Shown: positions 1-8,745 of the stretch, in pieces
Layout: the number at the start of each line of letters is the position of its first letter
Numbering within the stretch: the first letter of the stretch is position 1
Source of the DNA: Paracoccus everestensis
GTDB taxonomy: Bacteria > Pseudomonadota > Alphaproteobacteria > Rhodobacterales > Rhodobacteraceae
Direction of reading: 5' to 3'
DNA length: 64,000 nt
NCBI RefSeq assembly: GCF_021491915.1
Contig: NZ_CP090836.1
Span: 471,001 to 535,000 of the forward strand
Translations under genes and position numbers: made by a program
The notes under the pieces: model-generated
Database searches by the model: none
Seen by the model: the letters and a program-made list of their open reading frames with translations, nothing else
What the model was told of the DNA's origin: nothing

Positions 1-2
1 CG

Positions 3-2777
3 GGTCAGGCGGTGGTCTATCTGGAACTGCTGCCAACCACGCGCGGACCCCAGGTGCCTGAAATCTGGAAGCGCGTGCGCCAGATGATGTCCGACATCCG
101 GCCGGATTTTCCGCAGGAATTCGCGGGCTTCCAGTTCAACGACGATTTCGGGGATGTTTACGGCAATATCTATGCCTTCACCGCCGACGGATACAGCCCG
201 CGCGAATTGCGCGACCGGGTTGAACGCATCCGCAAGCAGGTGGCGGCGCTTGACGCTGCAGGCAAGACCGAATTGCTGGGCGAGCAGGCCGAGCAGATTT
301 ATCTGGAGTTCTCGGCCGCACGGCTCGCAGCGCTTGGGCTGAACCAGCAGCAGGTCGTGGCGACCCTGGCACAGCAGAACGCCATTGCCCCGTCCGGCGT
401 GGTCCAGGCCGGGCCGGAACAGGTGCTGGTCCGCGTGGGCGGACAATTCGACGACGCCGAGGCCATTGCCGCCGTCAACCTGCGGGTGGGTGAACGCTTC
501 TTCAACCTGGGCGATGTGGCAACCGTGACGCGCGGCTATCAGGATCCGCCGCAATCGCTGTTCCGCTATAACGGCAAGCCCGCCATCGGCTTGCAGGTGG
601 GGATGCGCGAAGGTGAAAACATCCTGGAATTCGGGCGTGACCTGGATGCGCTGATGACCCGCGTTGCAGCCGACCTGCCGGTCGGGATCGAGATGGCAAA
701 GTTTGCCGATCAGCCCCATGTCGTGGACAAGGCCGTTGGCCATTTCGTCACCGCCCTGGCCGAGGCCGTGCTGATCGTGCTGGTCGTCAGCTTCATCAGC
801 CTGGGCTTTCGCGCGGGCTTTGTCGTGACCCTGACCATTCCCCTGGTGCTGGCGATCACCTTTGTGATCCTGGATCTGTATGGGATCACCTTGCAACGCA
901 TCTCTCTGGGTGCGCTGATCATTGCGCTTGGGCTTCTGGTCGATGACGCGATGATCGCCATCGAGACAATGATCTCGCGCCTGGAGATAGGCGAGTCGCT
1001 GGAATCGGCTGCCAGTTACGCCTGGACCTCGATTGCCTTTCCGATGCTGACTGGCACGCTGGTCACGGTGGCGGGTTTCATTCCCATCGGGCTGAACAAC
1101 TCGGCTGCGGGGGAGTTCACATTCTCGCTGTTCGTGGTGATCGCCGTGTCGCTGGTGGTGTCCTGGATCGTGGCGGTGCTGTTCGCGCCGCTGCTGGGCG
1201 TGACCTTCCTGCGCACCTATGCGGCCCATCACGAACCGAAACCCGGCTGGCTGCGCCGCCGGTTCCATGGCCTGCTGCTGTGGTCGATGCGATTCAAGTG
1301 GGTCGTGATTGCGGTCACGCTGGCGCTGTTCGCGGTTTCGGTCTGGGGGATGCGGTTCGTCGAACAGCAGTTCTTCCCCACATCCGACCGGACCGAGGTT
1401 CTGGTCGATATCGTCGAACGCCAGAACACCTCGATCGCCAGGACGCGTGCCGACATGGACCGGCTGGAAGCGGTTCTGGCGGACAATGACGACGTGCTGT
1501 TCTGGACATCCTATGTGGGCAGCGGGGCGCCGCGCTTCGTGCTGGCAATGGATGTCCCCACGCCCGGTCCCTATATGGGCCAGATCGTGATCCAGACCCC
1601 TGACTTGGCCGCGCGGGACCGTCTGAAGGCGCTGCTGATGGACAGGGCGGCGCGCGACTTTGCGGGCGTCGACATCTATGTGAAGAACCTGGAAATCGGC
1701 CCGCCGGTCGGCAAGCCCGTGCAATACCGCGTCAGCGCGCCCGATGCCGATGTCGCCCGCGACGCTGCGCGCAATCTGGCCGCCGTAGTGGCCCGGGAAC
1801 CACGGCTGCGCGACATCTCGATGGACTGGAACGAACCCGCGCGCGTGGTGCGGGTGGAAATCGACCAGGATCAGGCCCGCCGGTTGGGTGTCACCAGTCA
1901 AGAGGTATCGGACACGCTGTCGGCGCTGTTTTCCGGCAAGGTCGTGACGCAACTGCGCGACGACATCTTCCTGATCGATGTCGTCGGGCGGGGCGAGGCT
2001 GGCGACCGCAGTTCCATCGACTCGATCCGCAATCTGCAACTGGTGCTGGCCACGGGCCAGAGCGTGCCCTTGTCCTCTATCGTGTCGCTGGAATATGCGA
2101 CCGAACAGCCGCTGATCGCGCAGCGCAACGGATTGCCGACCGTGACCGTCAAGGCTGCCGTTTCCACCAAGGACCAGCCCGCCACCCTGGTAAACGCCCT
2201 CGCCCCGTCGGTGGCCGAGTTTCAGGCCAGCCTGCCGCCGGATGTGACCATCACCGTGGGCGGCACGGTCGAGACCTCGGGCGACAGCCAGGAACCCATC
2301 GCCGCCGTTGTGCCGGTCATGCTGCTGATCATGGCGCTGCTGGTCATGGCGCAGATGCAAAGCTTCCGGCTGTCGCTGATCGTCTTCGCCGCCGCGCCCT
2401 TGGGCCTGATCGGCGTGGTCGCGGTGCTGGTGCCCTTTGGCGTGCCGATGGGCTTTGTCGCGATCCTGGGCATCCTGGCGCTGATCGGCATCCTGATCCG
2501 CAACTCGGTCATCCTAGTCCACGAGATCCAAGAACTGCTGCACAAGGGCCGCAGCCCCTGGCAGGCCGTGTTCGAGGCATCCGACAGCCGTGCCCGCCCG
2601 ATCCTGCTGACGGCGGCTGCGGCATCGCTGGCGCTGATCCCGATATCGCGCCAGGTGTTCTGGGGACCGATGGCATTTTCAATGATGGGGGGAATCATCG
2701 CCGGCACGCTGATCACGCTGGTCTTCGTGCCCGCGCTGTATTGCGCGGTGATGCGAGTCAGGCCGGATCCGGCCTGA
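3..2777 (+). CDS. RND-family efflux transporter, 3' part (5' end outside window)
   Basis: This is the C-terminal ~925 residues of an inner-membrane proton-driven resistance-nodulation-division pump; full-length members run to about 1,020-1,060 residues. The frame is open back to base 3 (reading GQAVVYLELLP), so the GTG at 12 is not a real start and the gene begins upstream. Two large periplasmic domains alternate with hydrophobic blocks at about bases 740-1210 and 2300-2740. A G-L-L-V-D-D-A motif at about 930-955 is the charged TM4 motif used for proton coupling. The N- and C-terminal halves show the usual internal duplication. A membrane-fusion partner presumably lies upstream, out of view. 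The substrate cannot be inferred. The stop at 2775-2777 directly abuts the convergent map gene. Confidence 0.93.
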   Translation, partial: GQAVVYLELLPTTRGPQVPEIWKRVRQMMSDIRPDFPQEFAGFQFNDDFGDVYGNIYAFTADGYSPRELRDRVERIRKQVAALDAAGKTELLGEQAEQIYLEFSAARLAALGLNQQQVVATLAQQNAIAPSGVVQAGPEQVLVRVGGQFDDAEAIAAVNLRVGERFFNLGDVATVTRGYQDPPQSLFRYNGKPAIGLQVGMREGENILEFGRDLDALMTRVAADLPVGIEMAKFADQPHVVDKAVGHFVTALAEAVLIVLVVSFISLGFRAGFVVTLTIPLVLAITFVILDLYGITLQRISLGALIIALGLLVDDAMIAIETMISRLEIGESLESAASYAWTSIAFPMLTGTLVTVAGFIPIGLNNSAAGEFTFSLFVVIAVSLVVSWIVAVLFAPLLGVTFLRTYAAHHEPKPGWLRRRFHGLLLWSMRFKWVVIAVTLALFAVSVWGMRFVEQQFFPTSDRTEVLVDIVERQNTSIARTRADMDRLEAVLADNDDVLFWTSYVGSGAPRFVLAMDVPTPGPYMGQIVIQTPDLAARDRLKALLMDRAARDFAGVDIYVKNLEIGPPVGKPVQYRVSAPDADVARDAARNLAAVVAREPRLRDISMDWNEPARVVRVEIDQDQARRLGVTSQEVSDTLSALFSGKVVTQLRDDIFLIDVVGRGEAGDRSSIDSIRNLQLVLATGQSVPLSSIVSLEYATEQPLIAQRNGLPTVTVKAAVSTKDQPATLVNALAPSVAEFQASLPPDVTITVGGTVETSGDSQEPIAAVVPVMLLIMALLVMAQMQSFRLSLIVFAAAPLGLIGVVAVLVPFGVPMGFVAILGILALIGILIRNSVILVHEIQELLHKGRSPWQAVFEASDSRARPILLTAAAASLALIPISRQVFWGPMAFSMMGGIIAGTLITLVFVPALYCAVMRVRPDPA

Positions 2778-3575
2778 TCAGTCCAGGCTGGGGAAGAACT
2801 TGTCCGACCCGGTGAAAATCTCGCAGCCGTGTGCTGTCACGCCGATGGCGTGCTCGAACTGCGCCGACAGCGACTTGTCGCGGGTCACGGCGGTCCAGTC
2901 GTCGGCTAGGACCTTGGTTTCGGGGCGGCCCAGGTTGATCATCGGCTCGATGGTGAAGAACATCCCTTCTTCCAGCATCGGGCCTTTGCCCGACCGGCCG
3001 AAATGCAGCACATTGGGCGGCGCATGGAACACCCGGCCCAGCCCGTGGCCGCAGAAATCGCGCACGACCGACATTCCATGCCCTTCGGCATAGGTCTGGA
3101 TCGCTGCGCCGATATCGCCAAAGGTGGCGCCGGGGCGCACCGCCTCGATCCCCTTCATCAGCGCGTCATGGGTGACCTGGATCAGCCGGCGCGCCTTGAT
3201 CGGGGCGCGGCCTGCCACATACATCCGGCTTGTATCGCCATACCAGCCATCGACGATCACCGTCACGTCGATGTTCAGGATGTCGCCATTGGCCAGAACC
3301 TTGTCGCCCGGGATGCCGTGGCAGACCACATGGTTCACGCTGATGCAGCTTGCGTGTTCATAACCGCGATAGCCGATGGTGGCCGATGTCACGCCCAGTT
3401 CCTGCACCCGGCGGGTAATGAAATCGTCAAGCGCGCCGGTGGTGACGCCCGGCTGGACCAGCGGCCCGACCTCGTCCAGGATCTGCGACGCCACGGCCCC
3501 GGCCTTGTGCATGCCCGCAAAGTCCTCGCGCGCGTGGATGCGGATGCCTTCCTTGGTGATGTGGCTTTGATCCAT
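2778..3575 (-). CDS. map: Type I methionine aminopeptidase
   Basis: Removes the initiator methionine from nascent proteins in the cytoplasm. The 265-residue pita-bread protein shows the complete dinuclear metal site: D103 (NIDVTV), D114 (GDTSRMY), H177 (GHGLG), E210 (FTIEPM) and E241 (QFEHA), with the substrate-contacting H86 in CHGIPG. The start is taken at the ATG whose complement lies at 3573-3575, because the protein from there begins in the usual family way (MDQSHITKEG) and has standard length; codons further upstream give a non-conserved extension. It is divergent from the molybdopterin-binding gene and convergent with the RND gene, with no spacer at its 3' end. It lacks the N-terminal zinc-finger extension found in eukaryotic type I enzymes. 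Confidence 0.96.
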   Translation of the reverse strand: MDQSHITKEGIRIHAREDFAGMHKAGAVASQILDEVGPLVQPGVTTGALDDFITRRVQELGVTSATIGYRGYEHASCISVNHVVCHGIPGDKVLANGDILNIDVTVIVDGWYGDTSRMYVAGRAPIKARRLIQVTHDALMKGIEAVRPGATFGDIGAAIQTYAEGHGMSVVRDFCGHGLGRVFHAPPNVLHFGRSGKGPMLEEGMFFTIEPMINLGRPETKVLADDWTAVTRDKSLSAQFEHAIGVTAHGCEIFTGSDKFFPSLD

Positions 3576-3681
3576 GGGTGATCCTTTCGTCTGGCCGCAT
3601 AGATAGACCCGGATGGTCCCTTGTTCCAGCCCCGCGCGTGCGCATAGATGCGGGACAGCACAGGTTTCAGGGGGCGGAACG

Positions 3682-4422
3682 ATGCAATCCGACAATCCGA
3701 CGGCGGCGATCCTGGTGATCGGGGACGAGATCCTGTCAGGCCGCACGCGCGAAGGGAACGCGCATCACCTGGCGCAGGTGCTGTCCGCGACGGGCTTCGA
3801 TCTGCGCGAAATCCGCGTGGTGGCCGACGATCACGACCGGATCGTGGCAGCCATCCGCGCTCTGGACGGCAGCCTGGGCGGCGATTACGACCTGCTGTTC
3901 ACCAGCGGCGGCATCGGGCCGACCCATGACGACATCACCGCCGATGCCGTGGCCGACGCCCATGGCACCACGGTCGAGATCGATCTCCGGGCGCGCGCCT
4001 TGCTGCAGGCCCGCTGCGACCGGATGGGATACGAGCTGACGGAAAACCGCCTGCGCATGGCCCGGATCCCAGTGGGTGCAACCCTGATCGACAACGCCGT
4101 ATCGGCCGCGCCGGGGTTTTCCATCGGCAACACCCATGTCATGGCCGGTGTCCCCGAGGTGTTCCGCGGCATGGTCGATTGGTTGATCCCCCGCCTGTCC
4201 GCGGGCCGCCCCGTCCAGTCGCAAAGCGTCGAGGTTCGGCGCGGCGAAAGCGAGGTGGCCGAGGGGCTGCGCGCGGTGGCGGGCGAATATCCCGACCTGT
4301 CGCTGGGATCCTATCCCTTCCAGGATGGGACCGGCTGGGGCACGAACCTGGTGGTACGCGGCCTTGATGCCGGGCGCGTGGCCCAGGCGATGGCGGCGCT
4401 GAAAGAACGGCTGTCGCTGTGA
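3682..4422 (+). CDS. Molybdopterin-binding domain protein (CinA N-domain/MoaB-like)
   Basis: A 246-residue protein made essentially of one MoCF-biosynth domain. The N terminus reads AAILVIGDEILSGRTREGN, and a TSGGIGPTHDD loop follows at about residue 75; these are the hallmark pterin/nucleotide-binding loops of MogA/MoaB/CinA proteins. The CinA C-terminal deamidase domain is absent, so this is the short stand-alone form common in Alphaproteobacteria, often annotated competence/damage-inducible protein A. Its substrate is not established here. The start ATG at 3682 follows a purine-rich GGGGGCGGAACG ribosome site. Its stop is interlocked with the following acetyltransferase (TGATG), so the two are likely translated together. 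Confidence 0.88.
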   Translation: MQSDNPTAAILVIGDEILSGRTREGNAHHLAQVLSATGFDLREIRVVADDHDRIVAAIRALDGSLGGDYDLLFTSGGIGPTHDDITADAVADAHGTTVEIDLRARALLQARCDRMGYELTENRLRMARIPVGATLIDNAVSAAPGFSIGNTHVMAGVPEVFRGMVDWLIPRLSAGRPVQSQSVEVRRGESEVAEGLRAVAGEYPDLSLGSYPFQDGTGWGTNLVVRGLDAGRVAQAMAALKERLSL

Positions 4423-5135
4423 TGGATGCCCTTCTGGCCCGGGCGTTCGAAGAGACCTGGCCCGCCGCCGAATACGCGGATGCAGGCGGTTTCCGCGTCG
4501 GGCGCGGGTTTGGCGCGGGCGGGCGGGTCAGTTCGGCACGGGCGGCGGGGGCATGGGTGCCGGACGATATTCCGGCGGCCGAGGCGGTTCACCGCGCCTG
4601 GAACCAGCAGCCGATGTTTCGCGTGCTCGACACGGATCGCGCCCTGATCGACGCCCTGACTGCTGCCGGATACCGGGCGGAAACGCCCACCGCGATCATG
4701 CAGGCGCAGGTCGCCGCACTGACAGACCAGGCGATCCCGTACCTGACGACCTTCGCGGTCTGGCCGCCCTTGGCGATTCAGCGTGACCTTTGGTCGGCAG
4801 GCAACATCGTTCCGTCGCGGCAGGCCGTCATGGACCGCGTGACCGGGCCAAAGACCGCCATCCTGGGCCGCATCGACGACCGTGCGGCGGGTGCCGCCTT
4901 TGCCGCGATCCATGCGGATGTGGCGATGGTTCACGCGGTCGAGGTGCTGCCCCCCTTCCGCCGCCGTGGCCTTGCAGGCTGGATGATGCGGCAGGCGGCG
5001 TTCTGGGCCGGGGACGGGGGCGCCACGCGGGTCGGGCTGGCCGTCAGCCGTGCCAATGCGGGTGCGCGGGCAACCTGGGACCGGCTGGGCTTTTCCGAGG
5101 TCGCGGGCTATGCCTATTACGCCAAGCCGTCATAG
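4422..5135 (+). CDS. GNAT-family N-acetyltransferase
   Basis: A 237-residue acetyltransferase. The C-terminal third carries the acetyl-CoA pyrophosphate-binding loop (PFRRRGLAGWMM) followed by the helix/strand ending SRANAGARATWDRLGF, typical of GNAT motifs A and B. The N-terminal ~150 residues are divergent and probably hold acceptor specificity, which I cannot predict. The ATG at 4422 shares one base with the upstream stop codon; a GTG at 4419 is an equally possible start. It forms a two-gene unit with the MoCF-domain protein and ends 6 bases inside the region where the convergent CbiX-like gene ends (5130). Confidence 0.87.
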   Translation: MDALLARAFEETWPAAEYADAGGFRVGRGFGAGGRVSSARAAGAWVPDDIPAAEAVHRAWNQQPMFRVLDTDRALIDALTAAGYRAETPTAIMQAQVAALTDQAIPYLTTFAVWPPLAIQRDLWSAGNIVPSRQAVMDRVTGPKTAILGRIDDRAAGAAFAAIHADVAMVHAVEVLPPFRRRGLAGWMMRQAAFWAGDGGATRVGLAVSRANAGARATWDRLGFSEVAGYAYYAKPS

Positions 5136-5810
5136 GGCGGCGCGGATGCTGGCGGCGATCAGCGCGGGCACCTCGGGCGCAAGGCCGATGGGATCCAGGC
5201 GCGGTCCGGTAAAGCCCGCCTGATCCAGGGCCGTTGGCAGGTCGTCCAGGACGTGTTCCGCCCGCAGCGCGAAAAAGGGCAGGCTGACCGCGCGGTCCAG
5301 CCCCCTTGCAGCATCGGCAAGGAAGGGTTCCTGTTCGACAAAGCCCGTGACCACGCGCGCGAAATGCGGGGCGATGCTTTCGGCCAGTGCGGTGGTGATG
5401 GCGAAGGACGCCTGCGACCGCTGGGAACCATGCGCGGCCAGCAGCAAGGTCGTATCCTGCGGCGTCCAGCCTTGCGCCGATGCGGCGGCATGGGCTTGGG
5501 CCACGATAAGGCCGGGCAGGGCGGGGTCGGTGCCGAAGGGGCGCAGCACCCGCGCCCCGTCTGCACCCGCCTGGGCCAGCCGCCGGGGCAGTTCCGTCCG
5601 AGTGAACCAGCCTTCGGCCATGAACATCGGATAGATCAGGTTGTCACCCTGGGCCACCGCCGCAAGCGCGCCGGGCATGGCAAGCGTGGCCCCCGCGACG
5701 GGGCAGCCTGGACCGCAGGCGGCGACGCGGGCCGCCAGATCCTCGATGGCCTGCTGCTGCGGACCAGGATCGCCGGGCTGGCCATGGGATACGATGACGG
5801 CGCGCATCAT
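5130..5810 (-). CDS. CbiX/SirB-like sirohydrochlorin chelatase family protein
   Basis: A 226-residue class II chelatase-fold protein built from two halves. The first half starts with a V-S-H9-G motif, and the second carries LLLAAHGS with H127; these are the paired histidine motifs of CbiX/SirB/CbiK-type chelatases that insert cobalt, iron or nickel into sirohydrochlorin. Which metal is used cannot be read from sequence. The start is coupled to the upstream DUF4202 gene by an ATGA overlap (5807-5810), so the two proteins are probably made together, and the neighbour may work in the same siroheme/cobalamin step. The 3' end overlaps the acetyltransferase stop by 6 bases. Confidence 0.82.
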   Translation of the reverse strand: MMRAVIVSHGQPGDPGPQQQAIEDLAARVAACGPGCPVAGATLAMPGALAAVAQGDNLIYPMFMAEGWFTRTELPRRLAQAGADGARVLRPFGTDPALPGLIVAQAHAAASAQGWTPQDTTLLLAAHGSQRSQASFAITTALAESIAPHFARVVTGFVEQEPFLADAARGLDRAVSLPFFALRAEHVLDDLPTALDQAGFTGPRLDPIGLAPEVPALIAASIRAAL

Positions 5811-6370
5811 GGGCGGAAATGCCGGGCAAGGGCCTCGGGCATCGGAAACTCCTCCAAGGCCCGGACCCGGTTTTCCGCAGACATCTTGGCGGCCGTCTTT
5901 TCGATGATGCGCGGCAGCTTTTCGTCGGACTGCTCGGCCATGAAATCGCCCAGATACCAGCGGATGAAGGTAAAGCAGATCACGTCCTCCAGGGCCTGAA
6001 CCTCGGTGTCGCGCTTGAGGCCCTGCTTGGTCAGCATCTTGCGGGCCTGCTCGATGTCGTTTTCTTCGTAGCCCGCATCGGCCATGATGCCTGCGATGCG
6101 GTCCGCATGGCGGCGGCCCTGTTCCTGGCGCCATTGCAGATAGCCCGCCCGGTCCATCGGATAGGCGCTGCGCGGCAAAAGCCAGCGTTCGATATGCTGG
6201 CCCCGGCAAGCGATGCGCAGCGCGTCCGATGCCTGGGGGAACAGGTGCTGCTGCTGTTCCGTCATCCGCTGGCCGTAAAGCAGGTTGGCGGGCTTGCCCT
6301 CGTCCAGGTTCGGATCCCGGGCATTGGCGGCATCGATGGCCTGGAAGGCATGGTCAAGGCGAGTGGTCAT
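5807..6370 (-). CDS. DUF4202 domain protein
   Basis: A soluble 187-residue protein that I recognise as DUF4202: it opens MTTRLDHAFQAIDAANARDPN and has the conserved middle segment with QHIERW and Y-P-M-D-R-A-G-Y. No signal peptide or membrane segment is seen, and the composition is mainly helical. Molecular function is unknown. Translational coupling to a sirohydrochlorin-chelatase-like gene (4-base overlap) suggests a role in siroheme, cobalamin or sulfur metabolism; that is inference from context only. The start was chosen at the ATG whose complement is 6368-6370 because the family begins there. The nnrU gene is divergent, with a 67-base gap. Confidence 0.8.
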   Translation of the reverse strand: MTTRLDHAFQAIDAANARDPNLDEGKPANLLYGQRMTEQQQHLFPQASDALRIACRGQHIERWLLPRSAYPMDRAGYLQWRQEQGRRHADRIAGIMADAGYEENDIEQARKMLTKQGLKRDTEVQALEDVICFTFIRWYLGDFMAEQSDEKLPRIIEKTAAKMSAENRVRALEEFPMPEALARHFRP

Positions 6371-6437
6371 GGGGCGCGTCCTTTTGGTCGCAGTTTCACC
6401 CGCTGGCGCTGCCCTCTGCAAGCGGCTAGATGGAGGC

Positions 6438-6959
6438 ATGACCGGATGGATCGAATACGGGGCCGCCTGGGCCTGTTTCCTGGGCGCGCACATGATCCCG
6501 GCGCTGCCCGGGCCGCGCGGCTGGCTGATCGCAACACTGGGGCGGCGGGGATACCTGGCGGCCTTCAGCCTGCTGTCGATCGGGCTGCTGTACTGGCTGA
6601 TCGTGGCGGCGGGACGGGCGCCCTATGTCCATCTGTGGGACCAGCCGGGCTGGAGCCGCTGGCTGGTCAACATCGCCATGCCGGTGGCAATCCTGATCGG
6701 GACGCTGTCGGTCGGCATGTCGGGGCTGGTGGTGGCCTTTGCCCTGTGGGCAGGCGCGCATCTGGTCGCCAATGGCGATGTGGCCCATGCGATCTTCTTT
6801 GGCGGGATGGGCATCTTTGCGCTGTCCGGCATTGCGCGGTCGGGGCTGCCTGACGCGTTCCGGATGACTTGGAGGCGGCTGGCGCTTGCGGTGCTGATCT
6901 GGGCCGCGCTGCTGCACCTGCATCCGCTGGTGATCGGGGTGTCGCCCTTGCCTGCCTGA
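6438..6959 (+). CDS. NnrU family membrane protein
   Basis: A 173-residue integral membrane protein with about five hydrophobic segments, beginning MTGWIEYGAAWACFLGAHM. The N-terminal H-x-x-P-A-L-P-G pattern and the later H-L-V-A-N-G-D motif identify the NnrU family (isoprenylcysteine methyltransferase-like fold), first named for a gene linked to nitrite/NO reduction in Rhodobacter; its biochemical role is unclear. An RBS-like TGGAGG precedes the ATG. No denitrification genes are visible in the window, so the link to nitrogen oxides is not supported locally. The end is followed by a copy of a recurring hairpin/gggatattt repeat. Confidence 0.86.
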   Translation: MTGWIEYGAAWACFLGAHMIPALPGPRGWLIATLGRRGYLAAFSLLSIGLLYWLIVAAGRAPYVHLWDQPGWSRWLVNIAMPVAILIGTLSVGMSGLVVAFALWAGAHLVANGDVAHAIFFGGMGIFALSGIARSGLPDAFRMTWRRLALAVLIWAALLHLHPLVIGVSPLPA

Positions 6960-6970
6960 CGGCAGGCGAA

Positions 6971-7010
6971 GGCCGGAGCGCTGCCCCGGACCCCGGGATA
7001 TTTGGACCAA
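6971..7010 (+). repeat. REP-like intergenic element, copy 1
   Basis: Between the convergent nnrU and FAD-oxidoreductase genes, the sequence CCCCGGACCCCGGGATATTT (about 6984-7003) follows a GC-rich stretch capable of weak pairing. The same core recurs at 31957-31992 and, inverted, at 59753-59790. Here the tail diverges after the core (GGACCAAGG instead of GGGTGAAGAAG). It may act as a transcription terminator for the convergent pair or be a non-autonomous repeat. Confidence 0.6.
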
Positions 7011-7016
7011 GGCAAA

Positions 7017-8045
7017 TCAGGTGAGGCGGAAGCCGTCGGGGATGGCGTCATGGCCGTCCAGGATCAGGTCTGCCATCACCTGCGCCACCTTGGGCGCCAT
7101 GCCGAAGCCGATCTTGAAACCGCCATTGGCCACAAAATGGCCCGGGCGACCGGGCCATGGTCCCAGGATCGGCGCACGGGTCCGGGCGCGGGGGCGGGCA
7201 CCGGCCCAGCGGTCAATCACCGGCGCGTCTTGAAGATTGGGGCAAATGGCGCGCGCCTTGGCGATCAGGGCGTCGATCTGATCGTCAGTGTCCAGATGGC
7301 CGTAGTCGTTTTCCGAGGTCGAGCCGACCGCAACCGTTCCGTCCGCATGGGGAACGATATGCAGACCGTCGGCAAAGACCTGCGGGGCGTCGGGGGCGGC
7401 ATATCGCAGCAGCGCCGACTGACCCTTGACGCCCTTGCCGATGGGACGGCCCAGGTCGCGGGACAGGTCCGTCAGCCCCGCCGTGCCAGTCGCCCAGAGA
7501 ACCGGGCCGGACAAGGGGCCGGGCTGCTGGCCCTCGACGATTTCTCCGCCCCGGTTGTGGATGGCGGCGGCAAGCGCCACGCCCGCCGCGCGGGGAGACA
7601 GGCGGGCAGTCAGGCCGTCGAACAGCCAGTGGCCGGACGGGCTGCGGGGCATCAGATCGCACTGGTGCCGGTCGGTCAGGTGCATGGCGCAGCCTTCCGG
7701 CCAGCGGTTCTCCGCAGCAGCGATGCGGTCGCCGAGGCGTTCGGCGGCGGCTGTGTCGGCCAGGGGTTGAAGCCGTCCGGTGCGGGCATATCCGCTGGGC
7801 AGGCCCGACGCATTCTCGACCCCCGCCCAGAAGCCGGGGGCCATCAGCAGGCTGTCCAGTTGAAAGGCCTTCTTGGGGTTCCAGTTGTCCGGCGCATGGG
7901 GGGCAAGCGCGCCGACATGGCCGCCGGACGATCCGGCACCGATCCGTTCGGCCTCGATCACGCGGACGCGGGCGCCGCGCTGGACCAATTCCCAGGCGCA
8001 GGCAAGCCCGAAGATTCCGCCGCCGATGATCGTCACGCTTGTCAA
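7017..8045 (-). CDS. FAD-dependent oxidoreductase, probable stand-alone MnmC(o) oxidase module
   Basis: A 342-residue DAO-family flavoprotein with the N-terminal Rossmann motif V-T-I-I-G-G-G-I-F-G and the acidic residue at the end of strand 2 (VIEAERIGAGSS). It lies head-to-head with mnmD. In E. coli the two activities are fused in MnmC: the FAD module converts cmnm5s2U to nm5s2U, and the MnmD module methylates it. Their separation onto divergent genes here, with C-terminal similarity to other DAO/glycine-oxidase enzymes, makes this the likely oxidase half; a general amino-acid oxidase is the alternative. The start is uncertain: TTG at 8045 (used here), GTG at 8036, or an ATG at 8075 that would overlap mnmD. 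Confidence 0.78.
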   Translation of the reverse strand: MTSVTIIGGGIFGLACAWELVQRGARVRVIEAERIGAGSSGGHVGALAPHAPDNWNPKKAFQLDSLLMAPGFWAGVENASGLPSGYARTGRLQPLADTAAAERLGDRIAAAENRWPEGCAMHLTDRHQCDLMPRSPSGHWLFDGLTARLSPRAAGVALAAAIHNRGGEIVEGQQPGPLSGPVLWATGTAGLTDLSRDLGRPIGKGVKGQSALLRYAAPDAPQVFADGLHIVPHADGTVAVGSTSENDYGHLDTDDQIDALIAKARAICPNLQDAPVIDRWAGARPRARTRAPILGPWPGRPGHFVANGGFKIGFGMAPKVAQVMADLILDGHDAIPDGFRLT

Positions 8046-8073
8046 GACCTGGCTCTTTCCCCTAGCTGCCCCC

Positions 8074-8745
8074 ATGAATGCGTTACCCGATGCCGATCCC
8101 GCCCGCCACCCGCAGCTTGACTGGCAGGAGGGCGGCGTGCCGGTGTCCACCCGCTTCGACGATCCCTATTTCAGCCTTGCGGGGGGGCTGGCGGAAACCC
8201 GGCACGTCTTTCTAGCGGGCAACGGCCTGCCCGCGCGGCTGCGACGGGGGTTTCATGTGGCGGAACTGGGCTTTGGCACCGGCTTGAATTGCCTGGCCCT
8301 GGCGCAGGTTGCCACCGACCCGGTGGTGATGACCAGTTTCGAGGCCTGGCCGATGAGCCTGGCACAGCTTGAACAGGCCCATGCCGCCTTCCCGGACCTG
8401 GCAGGGCTGGCGGCGCAGCTTCGGGCAGGCTGGGGGAACGACAGGATCCGCCTGGGCCAGGTCACGCTGCATCTGGTGATCGGCGATGTGGCGCAGACGC
8501 TGCCTGTCTGGGACGGCCGGGCGGATGCCTGGTTCCTGGACGGCTTTTCCCCCGCCAAGAACCCGCAGATGTGGGGGGACGACATCATGGCCCATGTCGG
8601 GCGCTGCACGGCGCCGGGCGGAACCTTTGCCACCTATACCGCCGCGGGCGCGGTGCGGCGCGCGTTGGCGCAGGCGGGCTTTCACGTCGAACGCCGCCCC
8701 GGCTTTGGCCGCAAGCGGCACATGAGCGTCGGGGTCAGGCCCTAG
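8074..8745 (+). CDS. mnmD: tRNA 5-methylaminomethyl-2-thiouridine methyltransferase, stand-alone MnmD
   Basis: A 223-residue SAM-dependent methyltransferase making mnm5s2U at the wobble position of certain tRNAs. The SAM-binding motif E64-L-G-F-G-T-G-L-N72 and the diagnostic WFLDGFSPAKNP segment (about residues 150-161) identify the MnmC N-domain/MnmD family. The protein stops after the methyltransferase domain, so it is the single-domain form. The start ATG at 8074 lies only 28 bases from the likely start of the divergent flavoprotein, so any promoter must sit within the opposite gene. The 3' end overlaps the rhomboid gene stop by 4 bases. Confidence 0.93.
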   Translation: MNALPDADPARHPQLDWQEGGVPVSTRFDDPYFSLAGGLAETRHVFLAGNGLPARLRRGFHVAELGFGTGLNCLALAQVATDPVVMTSFEAWPMSLAQLEQAHAAFPDLAGLAAQLRAGWGNDRIRLGQVTLHLVIGDVAQTLPVWDGRADAWFLDGFSPAKNPQMWGDDIMAHVGRCTAPGGTFATYTAAGAVRRALAQAGFHVERRPGFGRKRHMSVGVRP

